Positions 17,041-27,588 are shown, counted from the stretch's first letter. The stretch is DNA of 48,295 bases from an uncultured Flavobacteriales bacterium (GCA_905479325.1 CAJQLW010000041.1:1-48295); one strand, 5' to 3'. Translations and numbers: made by a program. Notes: generated from the sequence alone by a model not told the origin.

Positions 17041-19033
17041 GATTTTTTGGAGCTCATTTCCTTTTGTACGATTAGTCATCCCCTTCGCCGTTGGGATTCT
17101 CTTTTCGTCGTTTTTTGACTTTAGTACGTCTTTCGTTTTTGCGCTAATTTTTGGTGCTTCTTTCTTGCTTTTTCTACTTTTCCATTTTTTTAATAAGAGC
17201 TATACATTAAACTACCGGGGCGGAGTGTTTGCTACTGTGTTCTATTGTTTGTTGGGTGTGATCTATACCAATTACTTTAACAAAATAGAGCAGTTAGGCA
17301 TTGAATCTGTGCCTGAACAAACAGCTTGGCTTGGTGAAGTAGAATCTGTAAAATATAAGAACGATAAGATTCAGTCTTTGGTAGTTCAAATTGAACGTTA
17401 TGAAAAAGACAGCTCTTGGGTAGAGAGTAATTTTAAGCTCATCGTTTACAACAAAGACTCACTGTTGGAAGCAAAGGTTGGTGATTTTCTGTCGGCTAAA
17501 GGGAAGTTACAGAGAACGTCAGGGCCTCAAAATCCTACTCAATTTGACTACCGAAAGTTTCTGAAGCATAAAAATATTTTTCTTACAACCTTCGAAGATC
17601 AATTTGTAAAAGTAAATTCGAGTAATTCATTAATGCGTTATGCTGAAACGGCACGAGCGTCTATTATCGAGATTTACAAAAGCAAGGGAATTGAAGCTCA
17701 AAATTTAGCAGTTTTAATAGCGCTAACACTTGGCGACAAATCATTCCTCGATTTCGAATTGCAAAATCAATATGCAGGAGCAGGCGCCATGCATATTTTG
17801 GCAGTATCAGGTTTGCATGTAGGAATTGTATTTTTGATTTTCAGCTTTTTGCTGAGTAAATTGCCTGAAAGGTTAGCATATAGGATTCTACGAGCAGTTG
17901 TTCTACTTTTTGTAATATGGGCCTTTGCATTTTTAGCCGGCTTATCACCTTCCGTGCAACGAGCAGGGTGGATGTTCTCTTTTGTGATACTTTCAAAGTT
18001 AGTAAAGCGCAACTCAAATATTGTAAACTCAATTGCGGTATCGGCATTTTTACTGCTTTTATTAGACCCAAATAATCTTTTTCAAGTCGGGTTTCAGCTT
18101 TCTTATTCAGCGGTAATCGGAATTGTTTTAATGCACCCACCAATTTATAAATTGCTTTATTCCAAGTATTGGTTAGTAGATAAGGCTTGGAGTTTGTTGG
18201 TTGTTTCTTTGGTTGCTCAAATTGCAACACTGCCATTCACCTTAGCCTACTTTCATCAGTTTCCCAATTACTTTCTGTTGGCGAACTTGTTTGTAATACC
18301 TTTGGCTTTTGGAATTGTATCAGGTTCGGTTGTTATTGTTTCACTGAACTTACTCGTTGGTACCGATTTTTATATTTCTAAAATCGTAGATTTCTTCTTG
18401 ACTGTTCTAAATGAAATTATTGCAATTATTACTGCACTGCCAGGAGCCATTTCAGAAGGAGTTTGGTTACATCCTATTTCTATTGCCTTCCTTATTTGCT
18501 GCATAGTTACATTTAACATTGTGCTTTATTACAGAAATGTTAAAGTGCTATTTGCCTTTTTAACCTTAATTATTGCTATTCAGGCTTTGGAATTGGTAGA
18601 TACCTATCGGCAATTAAACTCGAGGCAAATTACATTTTATGCTTTATCGAATCCAACTTGGAGTTTTGTTCATGGTCAGCAAGCTGAGGTATATTGTTCT
18701 GAAGGTGGACGAGAATACGATCAGAAAATGGTTAAAGATCATTTACAGTCTTTAGGAGTGGAGCAAATAAGTTGGAATACAGTAAAAAGCACTCCAAATC
18801 AAGTTCTAAATTTAGCAGAAGAAATAATTTTGTTTTTCCCCGAACAGCATGTGTTAGAGCATGCAGGGAGTTCGGTAGATTATGTTGTTCAATCGAAGTA
18901 CGCTGAACCGGTTTTTTCTGATGCTGTTGTGCTAGATTACTTTTATAGGTATTCTCAACAATTTGATTCTCTTGATACCAATCAAAACTATTTTAACTTG
19001 AGAAAAAATAAAGCGTATCTGAAAGTATTTTAA
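17039..19033 (+). CDS. comEC: ComEC/Rec2 DNA-uptake channel protein
   Basis: A 664-residue polytopic membrane protein. It has an N-terminal membrane pair, the soluble DUF4131-like domain (about 60-200), then the Competence domain of 8-10 helices with ALTLGDKSFLD and HILAVSGLHVGIVF, the family signature. ComEC forms the inner-membrane channel for single-stranded DNA in natural transformation. The C-terminal metallo-beta-lactamase domain of the longer Bacillus protein is missing, which is usual in Bacteroidota. The N-terminal stretch FWSSFPFVRLVIPFAVGIL matches relatives, so the TTG at 17039 is the best start although it lies inside a terminator hairpin. Confidence 0.9.
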   Translation: MIFWSSFPFVRLVIPFAVGILFSSFFDFSTSFVFALIFGASFLLFLLFHFFNKSYTLNYRGGVFATVFYCLLGVIYTNYFNKIEQLGIESVPEQTAWLGEVESVKYKNDKIQSLVVQIERYEKDSSWVESNFKLIVYNKDSLLEAKVGDFLSAKGKLQRTSGPQNPTQFDYRKFLKHKNIFLTTFEDQFVKVNSSNSLMRYAETARASIIEIYKSKGIEAQNLAVLIALTLGDKSFLDFELQNQYAGAGAMHILAVSGLHVGIVFLIFSFLLSKLPERLAYRILRAVVLLFVIWAFAFLAGLSPSVQRAGWMFSFVILSKLVKRNSNIVNSIAVSAFLLLLLDPNNLFQVGFQLSYSAVIGIVLMHPPIYKLLYSKYWLVDKAWSLLVVSLVAQIATLPFTLAYFHQFPNYFLLANLFVIPLAFGIVSGSVVIVSLNLLVGTDFYISKIVDFFLTVLNEIIAIITALPGAISEGVWLHPISIAFLICCIVTFNIVLYYRNVKVLFAFLTLIIAIQALELVDTYRQLNSRQITFYALSNPTWSFVHGQQAEVYCSEGGREYDQKMVKDHLQSLGVEQISWNTVKSTPNQVLNLAEEIILFFPEQHVLEHAGSSVDYVVQSKYAEPVFSDAVVLDYFYRYSQQFDSLDTNQNYFNLRKNKAYLKVF

Positions 19034-19117
19034 TTGCAAGCATCCTGACAATTGAGCGCGAAACGAACAATCGTAAAGCCATTATAGTTATCTTTAGGTC
19101 TTTAAAAATTACTGTAG

Positions 19118-22100
19118 ATGAAATTTTCTTTAACTTTTACTGCTATTTTATTAGCAGCAAATTTGTCTTATGCTGGGCAAGCTTCTCAATATCAAGTTGT
19201 GAAGGAAAGACTTTCTTTAGAGTCAAGCAAAATACCAACGTATATTGAGTATTCAAGTGAACAGCGTCCTGCTGTTTCTGAGCTAAAAAACTTGTTCCAG
19301 AGTTACTGGAAAGGAGTCGAAGGTTTCGATTTTGTGCAAATTGGTCAAGAAGTAGATCAGTTGGGTTTTACACATATTCGATATGAGCAGACTTACAATG
19401 GAGTTTCAATTGAACTTGCCGAGTGGATTGTTCATACAAAGAACAATGAAATTTACTCCATGAACGGCAAGCTGGTAGATCAAATTCCTGCTGCAAGCGA
19501 AAACTCTATTTCAAAAACTGCAGCTTTTAATGCAGCCAAAAACTACGTAGGAGCAACCAAATACAAATGGGAAATTCCTGCGGAAGAGAAGCACTTGAAG
19601 TTTGAGACAGGAAATCCTTTTGCAACGTACTACCCTGCACCAGAAATGAAATATATTTCAAAGGAGATCGGAGTTAATCCGGCTGATTTGAGATTAACCT
19701 ATAAGTTCAACATTTACGCTCAAGAGCCATTCAGCAGACAAGAAGTTTATGTAGATGCGGCAAATGGAGAGATTGTTTTTACAAATAATTTGATTCATAC
19801 AGCAAACACAACCGGAACAGCACAAACTGCCTATAGTGGAACGCAGACAGTTAAAGTTGATAGCCTAGCTTCAAATTCATTTCGATTGAGACAAACTGTT
19901 AATGGTAATGGAATCAATACATTTAACCTTTTGCGAGGAACAAGCTATGCAAATGCTGTTGATTTTACAGATGCTGATAATGTTTGGAACAATGTGAATA
20001 CATTGCGTGATGAGTACGCTACAGACGCGCATTGGGGAGCAGAGAATACTCATGAATACTTTCAAGTTAAATTCGGTAGAAATTCAATCAACAATAGAGG
20101 TTTTGCATTGAACAGTTACTTGCATTACTCTGTAAATTACAATAACGCATTTTGGGACGGACAGCGTATGACCTATGGAGATGGTTCAGGAGCGTCAACA
20201 CCTTTAGTAGCTTTAGATATCGCGAGTCATGAGATAACTCATGGTCTTACAACGTTTACCGCGAATTTGATTTACGCCAATGAGTCGGGAGCGTTGAATG
20301 AATCGTTTTCAGACATATTCGGTGCAGCAGTGGAATTTTTTGCTCGACCAAATCGAGCAAATTGGTTATTAGGTGAAGATATTGGAGGAGCATTCAGGTC
20401 TCTTGCAAATCCAAGAATTTATGGAGACCCTGACACTTATGACGGTATCAATTGGAGACAAACAATTGGCTGTATTCCAACTCAGCAAAATGATCAGTGT
20501 GGGGTTCACTCTAACTCTGGTGTCCAGAATAAGTGGTTTTACTTACTTACTGTAGGAGGTTCCGGAACAAATAATGCTCCGAATCCACAGGCTTACAATG
20601 TAACGGGACTTGGCATAGATACGGCTGCAGCAATTGCTTTTAGAAATTTGACCATTTATTTAACACAGTCTTCAAACTTTGATGATGCACGGTTTTATTC
20701 AATTCAATCTGCAATAGATTTATATGGGTCATGCTCTCCGCAGCACATAGCGGTAACAAATGCGTGGCATGCAGTAGGAGTTGGCGCAGCGTACACTCCG
20801 GGTGTAAATTCAGATTTCACAGCAGATTTGACGCAAGCTTGTTCTCCTAATTTATCAACGCAGTTCACAAATAACTCAAACAATGCAACAAATTTTGTAT
20901 GGAATTTTGGAGACGGAACTTTTTCTACGATTCGAAACCCTTCGCACACGTACACTTCTTACGGGCAATTTGACGTTTCTTTAATTGCCAATGGTGGGGC
21001 ATGTGGAGTTGATACGCTTTTAAGAACTACTTATATCAATATCGATACAGCTTTGGCTTGTATTGTTATTTTAGACGATGGGCTAAGTGCTTTAGAAACA
21101 GATTGTTCAGGGAAAATTTACGACAGTGGCGGTGCTAGCGGCGATTACGGACCAAATGAAAACGGAGTAGTAACAATTTCTCCATCGAACGCATCTAGTG
21201 TTACCATTACATTTCCTTTTTTCGACATTGAAGCAGGCTCTGGTGGAACAATTTGTGACTATGACGTATTGCGGGTGTTTGACGGTCCAACCATCAATTC
21301 ACCTCTTTTAGGAGCGTTTTGTAATAATAACCTTCCAAGTTCAATTACATCTACTAGGGGCTCTATAACCATAGAGTTTGAATCTGACGTTGCAGTAGAA
21401 GATGCAGGTTTTGAAATTAATTGGCAGTGTAATTACCCAAGTTCACCTCCTGTAACGGATTTTACCGCGAGTGCAAGTTCAACCTGTGATGGTGAAATAA
21501 CATTTACAGATGTTTCAACTGAGCTTCCGTCAACTTGGTTTTGGGACTTTGGTGATGGAAATACTTCTGCTCAACAAAATCCTACCCACTACTACACAAC
21601 AAATGGTAGCTTTTCAGTTAAATTGGTTTCATCAAACTCTTTCGGAGCTGATTCTACTGTTAAATCAAACTTAATTGCTGTAGCGAGGCCGGTTGGACCA
21701 ACTAGTATGAATGATACCGTTTGCATTGGTCAGTCGGCAAACCTGGCTGCTTCGGCAAGTGGTACTGTTAATTGGTATGCGAATGAGTTTGGAGGGAATG
21801 CAATTGCAACGGGAAACAGCTATACTGTATCAAATGTGACTGCTAACACCGAGTTTTGGGCTGAGAATCTTATTGCAGCGCCCATTCAAACTGTTGGCCC
21901 GGTGGCAAATACAATTGGAAGTGGAGCAAATTTCAACAATTTCCAATACCTGATTTTTGATGTATTCGATAAAATCGAGCTGATTTCTGTTCGGGTGTAT
22001 GCTTCAACCTCAGCAAATAGAACAATTGAATTAAGAAATGCTAATGGCGTTGTATTACAAAGTATGACCAGGTATGTATCGGCCGGTGCATTTAGAGTAG

Positions 22101-22621
22101 ATTTAAATTTTACAATTGAACCTGGGACAAATTATCAATTAGGTATTCCTGCAGGTACTCAACCTAACTTGTACAGAAATAACGGAGGAACAAGTTATCC
22201 ATACACCATTGCCAACAAAGTTTCCATTAAGGGAAGTAGTGCAGGTAACTCAACCGGATTTTATTACTTCTTTTACAATTGGAGAGTGAAAAGTCCTGAT
22301 TGTTCAAGCCCTCGAGTTCCGGTAAGAGCAATTATTGACACAACGTGTAATGTTACCACAATTCGTGAGGCAGTAAGTGAGGATGGGTTTAGTGTTTACC
22401 CAAACCCAAGTGATCATAATTTTACAATAGAAACCATCAACCAAACCATTAATCAAATTCAAGTTTTAGACTTGTCAGGTAAATTAATTCACGTTATTCA
22501 GAATAACGATTTACGTTCAAAAGTAGTTGTGAATAATTTAAACTGGGATTCAGGTATTTATTTTATTCAAATAAATACTGACCGTGGTATGTTCCACCAA
22601 AAAGTAGTTGTAACCCATTAA
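19118..22621 (+). CDS. Secreted M4 metalloprotease with PKD, CUB and T9SS sorting domains (copy 1)
   Basis: A 1167-residue thermolysin-like protease. It begins with a signal peptide (residues 1-20) and an FTP propeptide (about 60-230). The catalytic domain has the zinc ligands His371 and His375 in HEITH and Glu395 in GALNESFSD, with catalytic Glu372 and His464 in GVHSNSG. Then come a PKD domain (566-645, WNFGDGTFS), a CUB-like domain (648-770), a second PKD (781-860, WDFGDGNTS), an Ig-like domain (about 863-925), a beta-sandwich, and a type-A sorting domain from about 1090 (VYPNPSDHN). It should be exported by Sec, then by T9SS to the cell surface or medium to degrade protein. A paralogue follows after 4 bases. 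Confidence 0.95.
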   Translation: MKFSLTFTAILLAANLSYAGQASQYQVVKERLSLESSKIPTYIEYSSEQRPAVSELKNLFQSYWKGVEGFDFVQIGQEVDQLGFTHIRYEQTYNGVSIELAEWIVHTKNNEIYSMNGKLVDQIPAASENSISKTAAFNAAKNYVGATKYKWEIPAEEKHLKFETGNPFATYYPAPEMKYISKEIGVNPADLRLTYKFNIYAQEPFSRQEVYVDAANGEIVFTNNLIHTANTTGTAQTAYSGTQTVKVDSLASNSFRLRQTVNGNGINTFNLLRGTSYANAVDFTDADNVWNNVNTLRDEYATDAHWGAENTHEYFQVKFGRNSINNRGFALNSYLHYSVNYNNAFWDGQRMTYGDGSGASTPLVALDIASHEITHGLTTFTANLIYANESGALNESFSDIFGAAVEFFARPNRANWLLGEDIGGAFRSLANPRIYGDPDTYDGINWRQTIGCIPTQQNDQCGVHSNSGVQNKWFYLLTVGGSGTNNAPNPQAYNVTGLGIDTAAAIAFRNLTIYLTQSSNFDDARFYSIQSAIDLYGSCSPQHIAVTNAWHAVGVGAAYTPGVNSDFTADLTQACSPNLSTQFTNNSNNATNFVWNFGDGTFSTIRNPSHTYTSYGQFDVSLIANGGACGVDTLLRTTYINIDTALACIVILDDGLSALETDCSGKIYDSGGASGDYGPNENGVVTISPSNASSVTITFPFFDIEAGSGGTICDYDVLRVFDGPTINSPLLGAFCNNNLPSSITSTRGSITIEFESDVAVEDAGFEINWQCNYPSSPPVTDFTASASSTCDGEITFTDVSTELPSTWFWDFGDGNTSAQQNPTHYYTTNGSFSVKLVSSNSFGADSTVKSNLIAVARPVGPTSMNDTVCIGQSANLAASASGTVNWYANEFGGNAIATGNSYTVSNVTANTEFWAENLIAAPIQTVGPVANTIGSGANFNNFQYLIFDVFDKIELISVRVYASTSANRTIELRNANGVVLQSMTRYVSAGAFRVDLNFTIEPGTNYQLGIPAGTQPNLYRNNGGTSYPYTIANKVSIKGSSAGNSTGFYYFFYNWRVKSPDCSSPRVPVRAIIDTTCNVTTIREAVSEDGFSVYPNPSDHNFTIETINQTINQIQVLDLSGKLIHVIQNNDLRSKVVVNNLNWDSGIYFIQINTDRGMFHQKVVVTH

Positions 22622-22625
22622 TGGA

Positions 22626-25600
22626 ATGAAAAAAATATTATTTGCCCTATTTATCGTTTGTTCATTTACTGCCAAGGCTCAGTTTTCTGTTTTAAACGGA
22701 AATGCTGCTGCTGAGGTATTCCCGAATGCTATTGAGGTGAAAGTTGAAGAAGGAAATTCATTTCCTTCCTATATTGAACTAGACCCTTCATCAAACCTAT
22801 CGGAAGGGGTTTTCTTAAGCCAAATAACAGAGCAAATTTTAACTTCAAATAAATTTAGCTTTAGTTTGTTGAGCAGTAACGATGATCAATTAGGTTTTTC
22901 TCATAAGCGTTATCGTTTGTTTTATGATGGAATTGAGGTTGCTTATTCAAACTTATCTGTTCACCTAATGGACAACAAGGTCGTTTCTTCCTCTGGTAAT
23001 ATAAGAGCTTCGATGCCGGTAAATTCGGTACCGAGAATAAGTGAAAATGTCGCTAAAGCGAATGCGATAAACTTTGTTGGAGGAACAGAGTATATGTGGA
23101 ACATTGACGGTTCTTCTGATCCTACTCAAAGTGAATTCTACCCGAGAGGAAAACTGATGTATTTACCTGATTATTATAATGGAAGTGCAACCATAACACT
23201 TACACACGTTTTCAATGTTTATGCAAGTCAGCCTTTGATGAGAGAGTTGGTATTTGTAAATGCTCAAGATGGCTCTATTCAATTCAATGAAAGTTTAATT
23301 CATACAGGTGGAGATTCAAAAGGAACGGCAGTAACAGCTTACAGCGATACACAGGAAATTGTTACAGATAGTTTACCCGGGTATTTTAGATTGAGGGACT
23401 CCACTAGAGGCACTGCGATTATTACATTAAACTCTTTGACTCAAAGGAACTATACAGGAGCTGTTGATTTTATCGATTCAAATAACTTCTGGAACAATGT
23501 TAACGCTAATAAAAACGAATATGCTACCGATGCTCATTGGGGAACAAAAGTTACCTATGATTATATGTTGAATGTGCACAGCAGAAACAGTATAGATAAC
23601 AATGGGTTTCCTTTAGTCAGTTATGTTCATTACGATCAAAATTATGCGAATGCTTTTTGGAATGGCTCAGTGATGACATACGGAGACGGTAACAGCACAA
23701 CCTCGTTAAGCAATCCATTGGTCTCTTTAGATATCATTGCGCATGAAATCACACATGGATTAACTGATAATACATCAGACTTGATCTATGCCAATGAGTC
23801 TGGTGCATTAAATGAATCATTTAGTGATATATTCGGCACAGCATTAGAGTTTTATGCTCGGCCTAATAGAGCGAATTGGAGTATTGGAGAAGATGTTGGA
23901 GGTGCCATTAGAAGCATGATGAATCCTAACATTTACGGTCACCCGGATACCTATGAAGGGCAGAGTTGGAGACAAACAAAAGGTTGTATTCCAACGGCAA
24001 ATAATGATCGTTGCGGAGTTCACTCGAATAGCGGCGTACAAAACTATTGGTTCTATTTGTTAGTGAATGGTGGAGTAGGTGTGAATGACGCTACAGATAG
24101 TTTTAATGTTGTGGGTATTGGAATAGATAAAGCTGAGAAGATAGCCTTCCGAAACCTTACTGTTTATTTGAATCCTTCTTCTAATCATGATGAAGCTAGA
24201 TTTTATGCCATTAAATCTGCTATGGATTTGTATGGTGCTTGTTCTCCCGAAGTTGAGGCTACCACCAATGCATGGTACGCGGTTGGTGTAGGAGATGAGT
24301 ATGTCAATGCGGTCTCAGCTTCATTTACAGCAATTCAAGATACTGCTTTTTGTTTTCTTCCTGTTAGTCTGGATTTTGTTAGTGAGGCTTCTAATGTTCA
24401 AAATTTTAATTGGGATTTTGGCAATGGGACAACGAGTACGCAAAGAAACCCAACTGCATTATACTCTACTCAAGGAACTTTCAATGTTCAATTGATTGGG
24501 GATGGCGGAACTTGTGGTTCAGATACGGTAATAAAAATGGCCTATATCACAATCGACACAAATACAGTTCCTTGTTCGTACGTATTGGATAATTCTTTGA
24601 ATCCTACCTTAACATCATGTAACGGTAGGTTGTTTGACTCCGGAGGTTTTGGAGGAGAATATGGAACAAATGAGAATGGATCAGTTACCATAGCAACCAC
24701 GGGAGACTATGTGCAGTTAGATTTTACGCAATTAGATGTAGAAGCTGGAGTTGGCTTTAATTGCAACCGTGACTTTGTTGAGGTGTATGATGGAGCTTCC
24801 ATTGATGCTCCTTTAATAGGACGTTATTGCAAAAACTTTCCACCTACAAACAATAGAGTAATCTCAAGTTCTAATGAAGTTACTGTGAGAATGGTGAGTG
24901 ATAATGTTGCAACTGGCGCTGGATTTATCATTAACTGGGAGTGCAAAACAGCAACTAATTCTCCCATTGCCGATTTCTCTGTAAATACAGATTCTACTTG
25001 TACAGGTGTCGTGGAGTTCCGAAATCGATCTACCGAAGGTTATTCAACTACCGCTTGGAATTTTGGAGACGGTTCGGGTTCTTCAGAATCTCATCCGGTT
25101 CATAACTACTATGCTGACGGCACATACAATGTGACCTTGACTGTTACAAACAACAATGGCTCCAGTTCAATTACCAAAACTAATGCTGTTACGGTAACAA
25201 AGCTTGCAACGCCTTCAGCAGTGAACGATACAGTTTGTATTGGCGAACAGGCAGGGTTAAAAGTGAACGTAACGTCAACAGGTATGTGGTATCGCGACAC
25301 CACCGCTAACTTTGTACTTTCAGGTGACTCTGTTAGTATTTTCGGGTTACAATCAGATTCATCACTATTCGTGAAAGAAGTGAGCAACCCAACTAGCTTT
25401 TCGGGAGGACCTTTAAATAATATTGGAGCAGGTTCTTATTCTGCAGACAATGACTACATTACTTTTGATGTTCATAGACCAATTCTACTTCGCACTATGA
25501 TTTTATTTTCAAATAAAGCTGCCACAAGAAGACTCGATATATGGAATAGCTCAGGAGAGCTTGTTGCTTCAAAAGACGTTTATGTGCCTGCAAGTCCGTT

Positions 25601-26126
25601 AAGAGTAAACATTAATTTAGAATTACAACCAGATTCGAACTACCGGGTTGCGTTTAGTGATCGAGATGTGAGTCTTTATAAAAATACCGCTGGAGCTAGC
25701 TTTCCTTATAATATATCAAATTTAGTGACTCTAAAGGGTTCTAGTTCGGCTGTGGGATACCCTTACTTTTATCGTTGGGGAGTTTCTGAATTACCTTGCG
25801 AAAGTAACTTTGTGACCGTTAAGGCAATTGTAGACACTACTTGTAATATTGTAGGAATTCAGGATGCAGTTACTACAATAGATCAGGGGAGTATTAAGCC
25901 AAATCCTTTTGAAAATAATTTGTCAATTGACTACAATTTTGTTGATGAAGGGCAAGTTGATTTTATCATTCGTTCGACTAATGGACAAGTGGTGTACACA
26001 AAAATGGGTTTAGGTTTTGCCGGAACTGAGGTAATTGATTTAAGCTTTTTGAGTAAAGGAGTTTATATTTTTACCGTTGTAGGACAAAAATCGGTGCAAA
26101 CCTACAAAGTGATCAAGTCGAATTAA
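22626..26126 (+). CDS. Secreted M4 metalloprotease with PKD, CUB and T9SS sorting domains (copy 2)
   Basis: A 1166-residue tandem paralogue of the preceding gene with the same domain order. It has a signal peptide, an FTP propeptide, and zinc ligands His373, His377 and Glu397 in HEITH and GALNESFSD, with catalytic His466 in GVHSNSG. PKD (WDFGNGTTS), CUB-like, PKD (WNFGDGSGS), Ig-like and beta-sandwich domains follow, and the sorting domain starts near IKPNPFENN. All catalytic residues are kept, so both copies should be active. The propeptides and tails differ more than the catalytic cores, which suggests an old duplication. Only 4 bases separate the genes, so they are co-transcribed. Confidence 0.95.
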   Translation: MKKILFALFIVCSFTAKAQFSVLNGNAAAEVFPNAIEVKVEEGNSFPSYIELDPSSNLSEGVFLSQITEQILTSNKFSFSLLSSNDDQLGFSHKRYRLFYDGIEVAYSNLSVHLMDNKVVSSSGNIRASMPVNSVPRISENVAKANAINFVGGTEYMWNIDGSSDPTQSEFYPRGKLMYLPDYYNGSATITLTHVFNVYASQPLMRELVFVNAQDGSIQFNESLIHTGGDSKGTAVTAYSDTQEIVTDSLPGYFRLRDSTRGTAIITLNSLTQRNYTGAVDFIDSNNFWNNVNANKNEYATDAHWGTKVTYDYMLNVHSRNSIDNNGFPLVSYVHYDQNYANAFWNGSVMTYGDGNSTTSLSNPLVSLDIIAHEITHGLTDNTSDLIYANESGALNESFSDIFGTALEFYARPNRANWSIGEDVGGAIRSMMNPNIYGHPDTYEGQSWRQTKGCIPTANNDRCGVHSNSGVQNYWFYLLVNGGVGVNDATDSFNVVGIGIDKAEKIAFRNLTVYLNPSSNHDEARFYAIKSAMDLYGACSPEVEATTNAWYAVGVGDEYVNAVSASFTAIQDTAFCFLPVSLDFVSEASNVQNFNWDFGNGTTSTQRNPTALYSTQGTFNVQLIGDGGTCGSDTVIKMAYITIDTNTVPCSYVLDNSLNPTLTSCNGRLFDSGGFGGEYGTNENGSVTIATTGDYVQLDFTQLDVEAGVGFNCNRDFVEVYDGASIDAPLIGRYCKNFPPTNNRVISSSNEVTVRMVSDNVATGAGFIINWECKTATNSPIADFSVNTDSTCTGVVEFRNRSTEGYSTTAWNFGDGSGSSESHPVHNYYADGTYNVTLTVTNNNGSSSITKTNAVTVTKLATPSAVNDTVCIGEQAGLKVNVTSTGMWYRDTTANFVLSGDSVSIFGLQSDSSLFVKEVSNPTSFSGGPLNNIGAGSYSADNDYITFDVHRPILLRTMILFSNKAATRRLDIWNSSGELVASKDVYVPASPLRVNINLELQPDSNYRVAFSDRDVSLYKNTAGASFPYNISNLVTLKGSSSAVGYPYFYRWGVSELPCESNFVTVKAIVDTTCNIVGIQDAVTTIDQGSIKPNPFENNLSIDYNFVDEGQVDFIIRSTNGQVVYTKMGLGFAGTEVIDLSFLSKGVYIFTVVGQKSVQTYKVIKSN

Positions 26127-26127
26127 A

Positions 26128-27024
26128 TTGAGTAAACTTTTTAAAAACATTATAATTTTTGCAGCAGGTATTTTACCTGCTGCAACTGTTTATGGCCAAA
26201 ACGATTCTTTAAACGCGAAACAACACAATAGAAAGGTTGGACTTTATTCTGCAGCAGTTTATGGTGTTGGGTTGGTGGGCTTGAACTCACTTTGGTACGC
26301 AGGTTATGATAGAGGACCTTTAAAATCTTTTAACGACAACAGCGAGTGGTTGCAAATGGATAAGGTTGGTCATGCATACTCTACCTTCACTTTGAGTAAA
26401 CTATCTTATGAATTATATGCTCACCATGATACGAAGAGTCGAAATCAAGCACTTTTGTATTCAGGATTGTCTAGTTTCTCGTTTTTAACAACAGTAGAAA
26501 TTTTTGATGGCTTTAGTAAAGAGTGGGGTTTTTCATGGGGAGATTTTGCTGCGAATACTTCAGGCATTATTCTGTTTACCACGCAGGAATATTTTTTTGA
26601 GAAACAAATAGTTCAACTGAAGTATTCATTTTATCCAACTAAATACTCCGATTATAGACCTGATGTTTTGGGTTCTTCGCTACTTGAAGAAGCCTTTAAA
26701 GATTATAATGGCCAAACATATTGGGCTTCGGTAAATCTTCATTCAATACACTCAAAAGTAAAGCCAAAGTGGCTTTCTGTTTCATTTGGGCTAGGGGCAG
26801 ATCAGATGGTTTTTGCAAATCAGAAGAAAATTACCCTAAATGGGTAAGAGTTTAACGCGGCAAGGCAATACTATTTGAGTTTAGATGTAGACTGGGAGAA
26901 AATTGAAACACAAAAGACCTGGCTTAAATGGATGTTTAAAGTCGCAAATTGCATAAAGCTGCCTGCACCTAGTTTAGAATTTCAATCTGACAAAACGGTT
27001 CAATTTAGGCCGTTGTACTTTTAA
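26128..27024 (+). pseudogene. DUF2279 family protein, interrupted by one in-frame TAA
   Basis: The frame starts with TTG one base after the second protease gene and runs 239 codons to TAA at 26845-26847. The same frame then continues, without another stop, for 58 codons to TAA at 27022-27024. The continuation (FNAARQYYLSLDVDW, then IKLPAPSLEF and RPLYF) looks like the normal C-terminus of this family, whose members are about 300 residues. The natural end also overlaps the convergent NUDIX stop codon by 3 bases. The protein has a signal peptide and an MDKVGHAYSTF motif; the function is unknown. Either the gene has just lost its C-terminal fifth or the base is wrong in the assembly. Confidence 0.8.
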
Positions 27025-27578
27025 TGAAATAACTCAGGTTTTTCTAAATGAAGTCTTAGTATTCCTGCCACACTCAAACTGTCAGTAATCAATCCTTCCC
27101 GAATCATTTCTAAAACTTCTTGTAAGTGAGTTCTTTTCACAACTAAGTCTTCATCATCATCTGGGTTTGCACTAAAAAACTCGAGGTCTTCAGCAATGTA
27201 GATAATTCCAAACTCATCTGTTACCGAATTACTCGTATGAATTTTTTGCAATTCATTCCATTGCTGAGCGACAATTCCTGTTTCTTCCCGTAGTTCTCGT
27301 TTGGCTGTTTCAAGCGGATCTGTTTCTAAGGCACATCCTCCTTCTGGAATTTCCCAAGAATATGCATTCAATGGAAATCGAAATTGCCCTACAAGGTAGG
27401 TATAGCCTTCAGAATCTATCGGAACAATACCAATGGCTATGTTTTGAAATGCAACTGTTCCATACACGCCTGGCTGTCCACTTGGGTTTAAAACATCATG
27501 GTGTTCTACTTTAATCCAAGGGTTTTCGTATACTTTTTTCTTGCTTAAAGTCTTCCAAGGATTGTCTTCTTTTTTCAT
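27021..27578 (-). CDS. NUDIX hydrolase
   Basis: A 185-residue NUDIX protein. The box spans residues 80-102 as GGCALETDPLETAKRELREE followed by TG, with the metal-binding REL-REE core (94-99) intact. The Glu expected five residues after the first Gly+1 is Thr86 here, with Glu85 next to it, a small departure from the consensus. The N-terminal domain resembles ADP-ribose/nucleoside-diphosphate-sugar hydrolases, so a housekeeping hydrolase of ADP-ribose type is likely, but the substrate is not certain. Divergent from the Smr gene. Confidence 0.88.
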   Translation of the reverse strand: MKKEDNPWKTLSKKKVYENPWIKVEHHDVLNPSGQPGVYGTVAFQNIAIGIVPIDSEGYTYLVGQFRFPLNAYSWEIPEGGCALETDPLETAKRELREETGIVAQQWNELQKIHTSNSVTDEFGIIYIAEDLEFFSANPDDDEDLVVKRTHLQEVLEMIREGLITDSLSVAGILRLHLEKPELFH

Positions 27579-27588
27579 ATGCTCTATT

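Noticed and set aside
17841-18236. 131-codon minus-strand frame inside comEC
   Set aside because: It lies antisense to conserved membrane helices, with no family-like sequence or promoter.
27250-27345. Inactive NUDIX enzyme because of Thr86 in the box
   Set aside because: The metal-binding REL-REE core is complete and an adjacent Glu85 is present.
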